Positions 39,001 to 51,900 of a stretch of 64,000 nucleotides of DNA are shown piece after piece. The position numbers were made by a program, and so were the translations under genes. The stretch covers positions 62,001 to 126,000 of the forward strand of contig NMRA01000051.1 of assembly GCA_002633005.1 (NCBI GenBank). Direction: 5' to 3'. The first letter of the stretch is position 1, and each line of letters starts with the position of its first letter. The stretch comes from Phoronis australis. Its lineage: Eukaryota; Phoronida; Phoronidae. The notes beneath the pieces are model-generated. The model made no database searches. It was not told the DNA's origin and saw nothing but the letters and a program-made list of their open reading frames with translations.

Positions 39001-42000
39001 TGAAAAATTTAATATGGTGGTATTGATATGCGTTGATCACGTCCTGTTTAAATGTAAAAAATGTAAAATAGAAAACATTTTTAAGCCATTTTTGTCTTCA
39101 GGTATAGGGTCTGGGACAGCCACTTTGGAAAGGTGTATTGAATTGGCCTCAAGACCACAGGTGGCAGCGCAGTGGAGGAAGTGTCGACATCTCATCATTG
39201 ACGAAATCTCCATGGTTGATGGAGACTTTTTCACAAAACTGGAGGTTGTGGCAAGGTTGGTAGCACTGTTTCATGAAGAAATTATGCTATAGAGCACTTG
39301 GCATGTTGAAATTTAGCTCAGCAGTTTTTGGTCCAATTATGTTTAAATACAAGTTGGTTATATAGCATCTGTTCAAAGTGCAATAATTTTGTTGATCAGT
39401 CAGTGTTTTGAAAGTGAACCCAATAAACTCTAATTGGCTCTTTGTTATTTTTAAACAAGATTAAAATCACATTAACTTTATTCGCTGTATTAAAAATACT
39501 TTGAATCAGAATCTGAACCTTTTTATTAGTTGCTTTTGAAACCGAGGTGAGCATTGCCTTAAATGTATGTTGAGCGCTGTTTTGGCAGGTCAAAAATGGT
39601 CATCTTCAAACTAGGATAAAATAAGAATGATCTGGTTGATCATGTCAAAACACATCACTGGAGAGCTTCCTTCCTGACCACAGTATACCCACAGAAAATA
39701 ATATTATGCTAATTAATTCATGATTCAACTGCTTCTTTCACGTTACATGATCGAATGAAAACATTACGGATGTCCTAATGTAATATTCATATTACCTAAG
39801 CAGCACTCAATATAGTTTTAAATCGGATTTCTTGATTTCTCACTATGTTTATTGCTGCGGTAACAGGTTTAGTATGTGTGGTTTACGTTGCTGTTTTCAG
39901 AGTAATCAGAAAAAGTGACGACCATTTTGGTGGCATGCAGCTCATACTGTGTGGTGACTTTCTACAACTGCCCCCTGTTGTCAAAGGTCAAGAGAAGAAA
40001 AAATTCTGTTTTCAGGTATTGGTCCTGAACTTCATCGGTTCTTGATAATCAGGATGATAATGTATGCTATCTATCTTGTCCCTCGTTTTTGAGAATCTCC
40101 ATTTGACCAAGGTGTAAATAGAGAAGTTGTGTCAGATGTTCTGTAAACAATTGTATTTCACTGATAACATCTTGATCAAAAATGCTTAACATTTTCTATT
40201 TACCTTTTAGATGGCTACAATGAAAGAATTGCTTGGTGATGACATTAAATTGCATACTGTAGTCATTATTTTTAATATTTTCCTAGTCTAATGCCTGGCG
40301 AAAGTGTGTCCAAAAGACCTTGGAACTAACCGAGGTCCACCGTCAGAAAGACAAGGACTTTGTTGGTATACTGAACAATATCAGGATGGGAAGGTGAGAT
40401 ACAGTGGTGCTTCCTGGATTTAATCTTGAACAAATAAAAATATGACAGACTGTGTTGAAAATTAATGTTCTAACCTGTGATGCATTCTCTGACACTAATC
40501 AAAGCTCGACAATTCATCTTACATCTGGGTGTCTTGCTCACTGGATGGGTTTTGCTACTGGTTAGGTCATACACAGGCGTTGGGGAAGATGCAGGCCATT
40601 GTTTGTGTGGTTATGATGAACACAAATGTAGTTATTCCTCTTGGGTTTCAGTATTTCTGTCCTTGACTATTCCTGTCATTGATAACGAGGGCCACTGGTA
40701 TTATGCAAAAAAATTGCAGACTGTGTACAATCACTAGCTTCAGGCCAATGTTACATATTTACACTAAGGCACTTTTTAGAGTGTTTTGCAAGTAAATTTT
40801 CATGTCAACGTTCTTTCGATTTTGTGTGAGATTATGAAGAATGAAGAAGCATCATTACTGGTGTAAGTTTTTCTTTTTCTAGACTAGCTTTCAGAGAACA
40901 CTCCAAGATTTCTCATAAGAATCATAATCCTTTATTTGAGGAGGCAGTATGACCTAATGGGATGAATGTCACCTCCTGTTATCAACATTGTAGATTTGAA
41001 TCCCACTAGACCCCAATAATACACCCCTGAGTCGGGTCTCTAGCTCCTTAGCTCAGTCTTAATTTATGTATGTGTTATATATTTTTATGTTAATAATCTA
41101 ACAAATGGTTTCAGATGTTTGGTGCAGTGTGACTGGCTGAGCAGCCTGTGCACTTTTGGTGTTCTGTGTATCAGACCACCTGCACTATTTTTGCACAATT
41201 TAAATCCCGTTTTTATCAAATTAGACCAACATTTTTGCTTATTTCGTGTCTCACTAGGTGTCCTGAACATGTGTCCAGAACCCTGAAAAATACCAGCCAG
41301 CACTGCATTGATAAGGAGGGCATTCTTGCCACCCGGCTATGCACGCACAAGGAAGACGTTGACCACATTAACACGCAGCATCTTGGCAAGCTGCCAGGTG
41401 AGGGGCATGTTTACGAGTCAACAGACAGTGATGAGTACGCCACGAGAACGCTCAACAACATGTGCCCTGTGCCACAGCGACTGGAACTAAAAAAAGGAGC
41501 CCAGGTGTGTGTGTGATGAGAACTGAACTCTATAATGGCGCAATTTTAGAATGATGAAATAAACAAGAATTTTAGTTCACTGTATCGGGCTACTTGAACA
41601 CTATGGCTGACGCACTTTTGAACATAGCTCTTCACTTACGAACACAGATCACAGACCTGTAAACACAGTTCACCGACTGACACTCACACACGGCTTTAAT
41701 GCACCCAAAAGGCATGAGTTCATATACTCTAAGAAAAACAACTCAAGCATCGTAAATAGTTCAGGCACCTATAAGCACAGCTCCAGCACCTGTAAACGTG
41801 GCCCATGGACTCTTCGCTGTCCATCCACATCTTTGTTGATGGGCGTGCGTCTCTAAGCCACTTTTTTGGGTGTGTAAGCTATGGTTGTGAGTAGAGGCAC
41901 AAGTAGATGAGTCAGTGAACTAAATTCACATGTCCATGTGACATGTTCATAAGTGCATAAGTCATGTTGCTGTGTAAGTGTCTCTGTGACCAAATAATCC

Positions 42001-43781
42001 CTTTAGTCTCCATAATGACTATTATGACTTCTTCCTTACTTGACAGGTAATGTTGGCAAAGAACCTGGACATTCAAAAAGGTCTTGTCAATGGTGCCCGA
42101 GGTATTGTGATCGGGTTTGAGCCCGGGGACCTGTGCTACCCCATTGTCAAGTTTGTGTGTGGTGCTAGGGAGGTGATGAGGCCGGAGCGGTGGATTGTGA
42201 AGTCAGGTGGCAATGCTTTCCTCACACGCCGCCAGGTGCCGCTGAAGTTGGCTTGGGCAATCTCCATCCACAAAAGTCAGGTGAGTTGCTGTGGTTGTTT
42301 CAATATCTTGCTATGAGAATTTACAGAACTTGGTGAATAGAATTTTCCAGAAAAGTTACAACAGCACCCTCTTGACCCAGTTATCTAATGCTGACTTTGA
42401 GTATGATTTTGTGTAATAATTGTTATCATTGGATTTGAAAATTCTGAAGAAATTGTTTCACGTGAAGAAGAATAAGCTCAAATTAACTGAATTTATACCT
42501 GTTTGCAAAATTGATTTTAAGATGATTTCAGGTTCTGTGATTTCTCCCATAGCTCAGTCCAGTGAAGATATTTTTACAGATTTTACTTGCGCCTTTGAAA
42601 CAGAATTTAAAGCCTGATTTCTTTATATCTGCACTCCTCATGCCAATTGTACACATGAATTAACATTTTCACCATGTTTTTCAAAGTAGGAAATTTCTTT
42701 TGATATTGAAGTTTCATCTGGTTTTGTCTGGTCTCACTTCTTTTGACAAATTACAAGACAAGTGTACTGAAGTAATGTGATTGGTTGGAATGTGTGTAGC
42801 TACTAAAACTTGATTGGTCAGTGTGTATGAGTCATATTATCACTTGAAAATATAACCAGACTTTTTTGGGAGATTGATAGTCAAACAGGAGCCAAGTGAG
42901 AACCATTGTGATATTGATTCCTTAGTGTGTTGAAAATTCAAAACTGATTCCAGTGCTATTTTCACCCAATATTCTGGAGGTCACATTTCCTAATTTTCAG
43001 TAACACTGGACACGTTTCGCTGCACACAGGCCATTGCCTGTAATTAGATAAAAACCACTTGGTGTACTTTTTGAAAATAATACTAACCCTATTACCTGAA
43101 ACTACTCCCAAGCCAGAGGCTTTTGACCTGTACACAATACATACAATATTTCTCAAGTTTAGTCTTTTCCTGTTGTGTCCAGTTGGCAAAACCGTATATT
43201 GTATTACCCAGAAAATAAGACCATGGCCATATAGTGGAGTATGGCAAACCTGATAACTGGTCTTATATCCATAATAATGGTTTGACTTTATGCTCAAACA
43301 TAAGACTGTTTACTTATATTTTAGGTCATTTGCATTTTTAACTGCTCTCAAAAAATGCATTATTTGGCCTGTAAGGTCATAACTTTGTATTCCGGGTAGT
43401 AGGGTACTCCTGAAAGTGATTGCTGTAACTCTAAAAACTCTGAATCTGTGTGAGACTGTGAGCCTACAATCAGAAACCTTCCAAAAATTTGCCAACTGGT
43501 GCGTTTGCACCTCTTTTCAAAAGTGCTAGTTGCATTTAACATCCTGATAAGATATGCATCCATTTCAGGGCATGACACTGGACTGTGTGGAGATTTCTCT
43601 GTCACGCGTGTTTGAGTGTGGCCAAGCCTATGTAGCGTTGTCACGTGCCTGTAACCTGCTCGGTTTACGTGTGCTGGACTTTGATACGAGTTGTGTGCGT
43701 GCCCATCCGGATGTGCTCAAGTATTACAGTGCTATTGCAGAGAAACAGAAGTCATCTGTGACTGAGTTTAATATCTGGTGA
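36025..43781 (+). CDS. PIF1: PIF1 5'-to-3' DNA helicase
   Basis: ATP-dependent superfamily 1B helicase that unwinds G-quadruplexes and RNA-DNA hybrids and acts at telomeres, replication forks and in mitochondria. Exons: 36025-36582, 37353-37515, 38060-38149, 39102-39255, 39901-40015, 40287-40393, 41258-41504, 42047-42280, 43569-43781 (TGA). All are in frame and give 626 codons (human 641). N-terminal region (1-~186): [18 protein letters not shown] matches the human SDCPPDRL segment. Helicase motifs: Walker A GSAGTGKS; Ia [20 protein letters not shown]; Walker [24 protein letters not shown]; signature [46 protein letters not shown]. The protein ends SSVTEFNIW and lacks the acidic tail of human PIF1. 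Exon 1 has a weak donor (GTTGTG) chosen because it alone keeps frame. Start: the ATG at 36025 is the first after the putative acceptor; 36037 is an alternative. AATAAA lies at 43792 and 44552. Confidence 0.96.
40947..41020 (+). repeat. Weak tRNA-like SINE remnant
   Basis: Contains gcagtatgacctaatgggat (A-box-like) and gatttgaatccc (B-box-like) about 40 bases apart, in PIF1 intron 6. Degenerate. Confidence 0.3.
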
Positions 43782-45223
43782 CAGAAAAAATAATAAAAAA
43801 ATTTGTCTGGTATTTTTATCAATTACTTGCAACAGGTTTTCAGTTTGATGTAAATCAGTTTCCTGTGCATGTTTTTCTGTTGTCATGGCACCATGCAAAC
43901 ATTTCTGAAGGATGCAGGATCAAAAGTGACACTTTCATCCTGTAAGCAGCTGTCAGACTTCAATTTGTTGTGAAACATACTTTGATGTCTTTCTTTATGT
44001 ATATAGTATGCTGACTTGATGCCTTACAATGAATGTTTACAATTCAGAATTTCTTTTAATGTCTAACACTTTTTTGAACCCAGGTAGATGACTACACATT
44101 TATCTCTGATTGTGTCTTAGGGTACAACAAACTTTTAATTTTAGAATAATAGCATACTGTTCAAATTAAATTTTCATGACAGAAAGATCTCTGTGAAAAC
44201 TCTTCAAAATATCTCTTGCTGAATGTAATTTGTTTCGCTGAGAATCCATACAATATTTTGCCAATGCTGAAAACCTTGGTTCAGTGAGGCGTAGTTAACA
44301 CTAAAATCTTGTGCCATATCCCAACATTTTTTTCTTAATGTTTAGAAGCATGCGTGAGGGCAATTTTGAGTGTAGTTTTCAATAAATCAGGTTTCAAAAA
44401 GTATGTGAAGTTTAATGTTGACAAAAAATAATATTTGCAATTGTTAAAGAAACCTATTTTAATTGTTTTGTACAGTAACTCATTGACTGTGGATGTTTGC
44501 TGATTTCATTTTATTGTAATAACATGAATGCTTTATTGTGCTAGAGATTTCAATAAAATCATTTAAAAAATTGTGGTTTTAAAAATGTCTACCAAAAAGC
44601 ACCATTAGTTCTAGACTGTTTTTTCAAATGGAGTCATTGGTGCTATGTTTTTTAGTTGCTCACTTTCAAAAAAGAAAAACGCGAGCAAAAACGATGCAGA
44701 ATCTGTTTTTATTGACCTCTTGGAAAACATGGCGTTTCAAACTTTGCTTACAACAGCGTCTCTGTGCACATTTTCAAAAAAAGGAGACGGTGTCTGAAAT
44801 TGACTGGTCCTAGATTTTTTATTGATTGAGCGTTGGTCTCGAAGTGAGTCGTAGTAGAACCAAAATGTTTTTGGCCGATGTGTGGCAGCACTTTTCACAA
44901 GTAACCCATACATTCCCTTTAGATTAATTTATGTGAAACTCCTTATGATTCAAAAATGCGTTTTGTGGCTAAAAATAAAAGAGGAACTCTCGCCTTTTGT
45001 TAAAAAGTGATTTAGGCCACTTACTTTTTAAACAACATCCGACATCAGCATGAATTAAATACAAAAAGTTGACAGTCTGCAAAATTTGAAGTTCTTGCCT
45101 GTATTGTAAAATATAATTTACCACAGGTTGGGTCCTTTTTAAAGAGAATTGTTCTGTTTTAGAAATGATTTGTAGACTTAAGAAATGACTTTATAACCAC
45201 TCTGAGGTGGGTGGCGTGTCACG

Positions 45224-45340
45224 ACTATTGAAATCTCGTGGTCAATTTACATCTACCTCCTGTCTATTTACATTGTCAATGGGAACAGTGTAAATAGACA
45301 AAAGGTCGGTGTAAATAGACCAAGAGATTTTACTAATAGT
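45224..45340. repeat. Palindromic MITE-like element
   Basis: The left half actattgaaatctcgtggtc ... gtctatttacattg and the right half cagtgtaaatagac ... gaccaagagattttactaat are inverse copies with few mismatches around a 10-bp loop. The motif tctatttacac recurs three times. A 12-bp direct repeat, agacttaagaaa, occurs outside it (45174 and 45343). Confidence 0.6.
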
Positions 45341-45722
45341 TGAGACTTAAGAAAGTCTAGCAGGGTATCGTTGCTTTAGGTTTAGCTTGCCATAGGGCTC
45401 TAGTTTCAGTTTGGTCAATAAGAAAATTGCTATTCAACTTAAATTACATAAAATCGCTGTGATGTTGCTTTCAAAGTAAATACGACAGACACGAAAGTTG
45501 GTAATTTATTACTCGAGCATGGTTTGACGGTCACACGCCGCTCTGATGGTAACTACAGCCTGCCGAGATCGCGCCTACCTTTAAAAACTTTTATACAGCA
45601 TGCAAACGCATGGACTGAGCCTCCCTGTAAGTGTAGTGTCTGTGATTTTATGAATCAAACATAATGGTGCTAATTGCTCAAATTTGTTAACCTTGTATAT
45701 AGTATTTTAAATTTTGTTTTTA

Positions 45723-45725
<3 letters not shown>

Positions 45726-45800
<75 letters not shown>
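45726..45800. repeat. (CA)n microsatellite
   Basis: Uninterrupted AC/CA dinucleotide run of about 37 units, followed by a TTTATTTATT stretch. Confidence 0.98.
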
Positions 45801-45801
<1 letters not shown>

Positions 45802-47230
45802 TTATTTATTTTATTTATTTTTATAACTTATGTATTTATTTGTCGGTGTACTAGCCTATGGCTAATGTTTTCTCGTTGTTTGACTAACCGACTATAAATA
45901 AAATGACTTGATTTGACTTGGGAGGGGATGGAAGAACTGGTGGCGACATTTTTGTTTAACCCACGACTAAATAAAACGGCTATAATACAATGATCAGAAT
46001 TGAATTCATAGGTAAACGAAACATCTTAGACCTTCATAACATTTCGTGTCGCAACTAAATATAACTCTTATTGAAGAAAGCAGTCAGCACGAAGAAAACG
46101 CCCAAATGCCAACCTTAAAAGGTTTTTTTTTTCTTCCGTACATGCCATCTCATTCTTCAGAGACCTTTTTGATTGTATGCGGTGGTATTCCATATGTAGC
46201 TAACCTACTTCATATTAACAAGTACTACCAACAGTATCGATAAAATGATGCAAACGGCTAGTTGTGTACGCATGGTTAAAAACGAGTTTCTGTCGGTGCA
46301 AGGTATGTGCTTCATATTGGCTGCAGTGCTTTTCCATGCGCCAAGAAGTTATTGCTATCAAAACAGAATTATATTGATCTAATCGATTTTGTTGTATAGC
46401 GCTATTATCCTAAGCCGGTGACAGGCCATTCACATTTGATCTTGAACTGAGAAAATTCAGCAAATCAATGTCAGCAATGATGTAATTGACAAAATGGCAT
46501 TGCAAACATTATTATTTATAGTTTTATAAATTATTGCTCACTCCATTGCATGAGTGCATGTCGCCCATCGAACACAATAGCAAATAGCTCACTCAAAAAT
46601 AGTACCCAGACTTGACGTGAATGCCGAAAATCTGAATTATCGGCCAGCCTCTGTGAATAGTGTAGAAAAACATTGTTTAAAAGTTGTTAATTGTTGTGAA
46701 AAATAAACAACCTGTATCTCAAAAAGCTGAATTTATAAGTCAGTTGCCACGTACGCGGCGGTGACTGAAAAACTGAGACCATAATATTAGGTTACTTTAT
46801 AACTTCATGGAATTATGGGAACGTGAATAATATCACTTATTCTAGATAGGTTATCTGCTGAGTAATATTTTTTGTGGCTACGCAAAAAAGTGATTCATAC
46901 GTCATAAATTGTATCTGTCACGTTTATTTAATTTGCCCATTCGAAGCTTCCAACAACTAATCTTATCAGCCAGAGCTATAGCACGAAGGTGTCCGAACAA
47001 ACACATCGGTCATCTCCGTAGGCCGTTTGATTGTGATCCTGGAGACACGTCATGACAACCCACGTGACCACCTTTATTTACGTTGGATACGGTATTGATT
47101 GAAGAGTAACTATTAAACCTGGGGTCTCGCCTGAATTCCTCAGTATCTCATCCCGCTGGGACAGAGCTATCATCCGGAAAGAGATTTTTTTGATATTTGG
47201 ACATTTTTTCTTTAATAGCGAAACATTATC

Positions 47231-48962
47231 ATGGGGTGCGGAGCCAGTAAAGCAGTGCAAGTGCAACCTGTAAATCAGACGCCAAGACCACCCTCTGCCA
47301 ACAATGAGGTTGCAAAGAAGCCATCGAGTGCGGGAAAGCGCAGTCTGAACAAGGTTGGAGTACTAGTCGAAGAAAACAACGTGAAAAACTCAAAAAAATC
47401 CAGTCGCACGTCAAGTCGACCATCTTTGCGTGGATCGCGCGTGAGCTTAGACAGCTCGGAAACGAGCTCTGATCGCGGCGGTTCGGCAGTCAGCAAAAAC
47501 TCAAAGCACAGCTGCGACTCGGGACTTGGCGATGACTATGCTCACATTATCACAGAGGATTCAGATGAACGCAAAATCAGAGCTGTAGAGAGTGCCTTCA
47601 AAGAAGTTGAACTAGGTAAGATGTTGTTAAATGGAACTGCATGTTCTTCCATTTTATGTGGTACCGATAGAGTGATATTCACTTAGTACATATCACCTTT
47701 TCACAAACTGGACTGTCTTCAATCTCCATTTAAATTTTATCATTTGTATTATCTTTGTTGTATCTTTGGAAATCATAAGAGTACATAGTATAATTATGCT
47801 CGGGATTTGTACCCCATGAACAAACTGAAGGCACGATCATCTTTAATGCTTGACTTGCCATACACAATAAAGCAATCTAGGCCATCTCCATAATAGCTCT
47901 GTGTATTGACGTTGCTAAGTATTTACCTTCATTGATAAGGTATTGCGGTACCATATAAGGAAACATGCTAAGAATTTCATTGGCTAGAATTTTATGACGT
48001 CTTAACCTAGTCTGATGCCGCTGAATGATGGTGTTTTTCCATGAAGTGTTTATATTTAACATGTTTACAGTGTACAGAGACGTTTTGACTAACTTTTGTT
48101 TTGAAAAGAAATAACCTTGATGAAAAATTTTCTTGAATTTTGAAGATTGGAACAACTTGATAAAATTTAATTATTTTTGCAGATCTTGGCATCACAGGAA
48201 CTCAATGCCCTCGACGCCTAAGCGCAAAAGACAAAGAAAGAATCAGTGAACAGAATGTTATGGCGGCACTTCGAGAGGAGGGACTCATCAGTAGGCCCAA
48301 ATCTCGCGCCGGAGGTGGCATCAGTTTCGAGGTGGTCATGGATGCACCGGACGAAAAGGCTTTTGCCCGACCTCCGGCTAGGCTTGCCAAATTAGAGCGT
48401 AGAAAGAAGAAAAAGAAGGCTCTCACTGAAGAAGAGATCAGAGCAAAGCTCCAAAAAGCAGAGGAGAGACGAAAGGTAAACTATTTTTTGCAGATGTTTG
48501 AAACATAATTTTATAAAAAATGTTGCGTTGGCTTTTGAAGTTTCATAATTAGAAACAATAATGAGTTATGTGATCGGGTTGTCTATGTACTGACACAGAA
48601 CAGCAAGAAGTTTATTTATTCATTTTATTTCCGTTCTACTTGAATCTAAAGATGTTGTTTATTTTTACTTGCAGAAAAAGGAACAAGAGAAACTGGAGCG
48701 CATCGAAAGCGTCACAAATAAGAGCGACATTAATCAGGCTTTGGACAATTTTGAGAAACAGCAACAAAATAAAGGGAGTAATTCCGCTGAAAAGTTGGAA
48801 GCCGTCGCTGAGAAGAGACAAAAACAATTGCAAGAGATGAGAGACAAATTAAGAGCAAAAGAAGAGCACGCAGAACGAGTGCGTAGGAGGAAAAAGTTGT
48901 TACCCATAGTTCCACATCCAGATTCGGAAGTGGCTAATGAAGCAGCCGAACTCAAGGCTTAA
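47231..48962 (+). CDS. STMND1: Stathmin domain-containing protein (STMND1-like)
   Basis: Stathmin-family proteins bind tubulin dimers through a long helix. Exons: 47231-47615, 48183-48475, 48675-48962 (TAA), giving 321 codons (human STMND1 276). The N-terminus MGCGASKA is a predicted N-myristoylation site (Gly2, Ser6) with an adjacent Cys3 for palmitoylation, as in vertebrate STMND1 (MGCG), so membrane attachment is expected. Residues 15-120 are low-complexity Ser/Lys/Asp. The stathmin region (about 150-235) reads RISEQNVMAALREEGLI, SFEVVMDAPDEKAFARPPARL, then KLERRKKKKKALTEEEIRAK and AEERRKKKEQEKLERIES. The last exon continues a highly charged coiled coil (EKRQKQLQEMRDKLRAKEEH) and ends AELKA. 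The long helix suggests more than one tubulin contact is possible; this is inferred. AATAAA at 49547-49552 is the likely poly(A) signal. Confidence 0.88.
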
Positions 48963-51900
48963 ATGGACTTCCCATTCAATTTTTACTTTCCATCACGAAC
49001 TATAAACAGTGGGCAAACTGTGATTGGTTTATCCCCGGTGAAACTCTTTTGCTCAGGAAGAATGAGAGATTTTGATAATACGGAATGAAGATGACGACCG
49101 ATTATTGAACACATGACCAGAGAATACTCCTGATTCAAGTCGTGATTCAAGGTCAAATTCTGCTTCATTGGCTGTTAAATTATTTCTTGTCTTGCATTTG
49201 TGTCAGATATGCACTAAATAATGATCAAATCCGACCGGGTAGCTAGAATTTTAGTGACGTTTCAGTCACTCTGCTCAAAGAATTAACAGTTTCACTTAAT
49301 TTGGAACTTATGATGTTCACGTCAGTTTTCCAGTTTTTGACAGCTGTACACAGTTCAGCTATGTCGCTTGGATTTGATCAGTACATATGTTTTCATTCAA
49401 TTGAATGATGACGCTTGCTCAGTTGATATTAGTTTTAAGGCCTTTTAGGAAGGTTACATAGGTGCTAAAGTCAAAAGAATTGTTTTTCATAAGTCTATTG
49501 TTATACATTGTATGAATGTTGCGTGAATCTCAAGGCGTGGAAGAATAATAAACTATTTTCTTATTAAAGTTAAAGCCTTTTTAATCACATCAGAATTTAA
49601 AACGTATTGCTTAACTGTTATAGTAAATCTGTACTTCAAAGCATTCCCAAATACTATCAATACCACACGTTTTTCATTCGACCGTCTAATGGCTCAAATC
49701 CACTCGGGGTGCGCGCAGTACCTGTTACCGGACGTTGGGCACATCAGCAAGGGTGAAGCTTTACCCTCCAGAATATTGGAAAAAGTCCGTAGAAGTAACA
49801 CTCGAGTTGTAGCGGCGCGAAGGTATCAGCTCATTATAGGGACACTATTGGGAAAAGGGTTCTCCACAGAAGGGAGTGTTAGTCGGCAGGTATCGTCAAC
49901 GGGTGGGCATTTGGCGTGACTATGTCGTCTCGTATGTGGTGATTCACAACGTTTGTGGCTACGGGCAATTGAGAAACTTCGGTTTCAAAGTGGAGTATGA
50001 TTTTCCATCATTAATGGTATTGGTCTCTGGTCACCATCTGTTCATTCCCGATCTCTAAGTTCCTTTAGAGTTTGAAAGTGCGCCGACACTCTTCATTCTT
50101 TTTGGATGAGAACCACGGAACCATAGTTCGAAATTCGAAAAAGTTTAAAATGATTTGGACCCTTCTTTAGTTTTAGGATATTTGATTAAATAGTCACGGA
50201 CTGGCAGTGAAGAAACTTTGTAAATTGCTTCTATTTCGATCTAAAATAGATAAAAATAAAAAAATGGGGGCAATAAGGCAATACATTCCGAGCTAGTCCT
50301 ATCACTCATTTGACAGTCGTCTTTTCCGCGAATTTTATTTGTCGGCGGAAATGATATCTTAGCTCCCAAAGTGAACGTTTTGTAGGTAGGGAACTAAATC
50401 GAAAAAAACAACGTTTCGCAAAGAATTTTTCGAGAAAAGGCACCCTTCGTGAACTTGGAAAAAGGCCCCTTGAGCGGCAAGTATCCCGTGCAAATGGCAG
50501 TGCCTGCGCAGTCTTTCCCAATAGCTTACCACTCTTCACGTTGAAAAATTCACCCGGCCGGCGAGTTAAAAAGCCTCGACTTCAGTGACATTCCAGTGTG
50601 ACCACTACGCTCAATAACTATTTTGACTAAACTTCGATTTATCGATTGCACAAGAATGCCCCATAATTCTTTCTCACCCAGAGCGGTAAAGTAAACGTAT
50701 AGATTCTAATGAACAAAATATCACACATGTTGTTTAAAGCCTCCGCCGATGACTCTCACACAATACGGTTCTTGTTTACAATACGCGTAAGTTATTGACT
50801 AATTATTGACTTGGGCCTCCCCGATGACCGTTCCCCAGTAGGCCTGCTCAGTGAATGGCGTTTCATAAAACCGAATTAATGCCCCCACGTAAATAAAAAA
50901 CGATTCCTAATGATTACTTTCATGGGGGCCGAATTTCGGACTATATGGGGCATAAATTCCGGAATAATGCTTACTCTGTCCCACCACATATATACGTGGA
51001 CCGGGTGTGGCACCAGGTACTCTCTGTTTTAAAAAATCTCACATCCTCCCTATGGTTATCAGTGAAAATGACCGACTGAAAGAGAATACACGTGTTAGCA
51101 CCACAAGCCCGTCCCCAGACTCGCAGTATAGCGAGGGAAATTTGCGCTCTAACCACATCCTCGTGAACATCGCACAGTCGGCTTCGCGTGTTCAGTTTTA
51201 ACCGAAAATACAAGTTCCTAACTACAGCGACTGCTTTATTTGAGAAGTCACCGGAGTTGACTAGCCAAACAAGTGTCGTTACTATACAGAATACCTTACA
51301 CAAAGTTTGTTTAATATTCTAACAACAAAAGTTAATTCAAAGTATAATGCGATGACTGCGGTATAAGATTTGCGTCAGTGCTGCGCATTTATTTTAACTG
51401 ACACCAGCGCTCAGTGTGTAGGCGGAGAGTGAGCTTAGGTACATATTGCCGTGGGATTAAGTAAAAGACAACTGTAGAGATGAGGACCAATCTTAGCCCT
51501 TGTTAATAGGGCCAACCTTTATTGCCAGCTCACTTTGCGCGATTTTTTATGCCTTATCACGAGTCAAAATATACCAAAGCCGTCTAGTATCGGCTAGGAG
51601 CTGGTCCAGTTACACCCTTACGCCATTCACGATATAAGACTGCAACTCCAACAAAAATAGCAAGGGCCGGGGGCAAAGGGCGGTCGCAAACAGGGGCACA
51701 GAGAAAACGAGCTAACCTGTTCACAGTATATATTATGTAAAAGGCTTCATAGTCCCCGCGATACACCTTTCAAAAGAACAAAACGAAATATGATATCATT
51801 ACTTTTTATTCCCAATCATTCCGATTATTTACACAATAACGTTAATAAATAACCATGTCAGAATATATTTGTATCATGGCTCGCGATTCAAAATGTGCTG

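Larger units (their letters stand above)
43782..47230. other. Interval between PIF1 and the stathmin-domain gene
   Basis: PIF1 3' UTR with poly(A) signals to about 44.57 kb, then non-coding AT-rich sequence. It contains a palindromic element (45224-45340) and a (CA)n microsatellite (45726-45800). No gene is visible. Confidence 0.55.

Noticed and set aside
49689-51766. Cluster of short ORFs in the GC-richer interval
   Set aside because: Short, overlapping on both strands, without splice sites or family resemblance.
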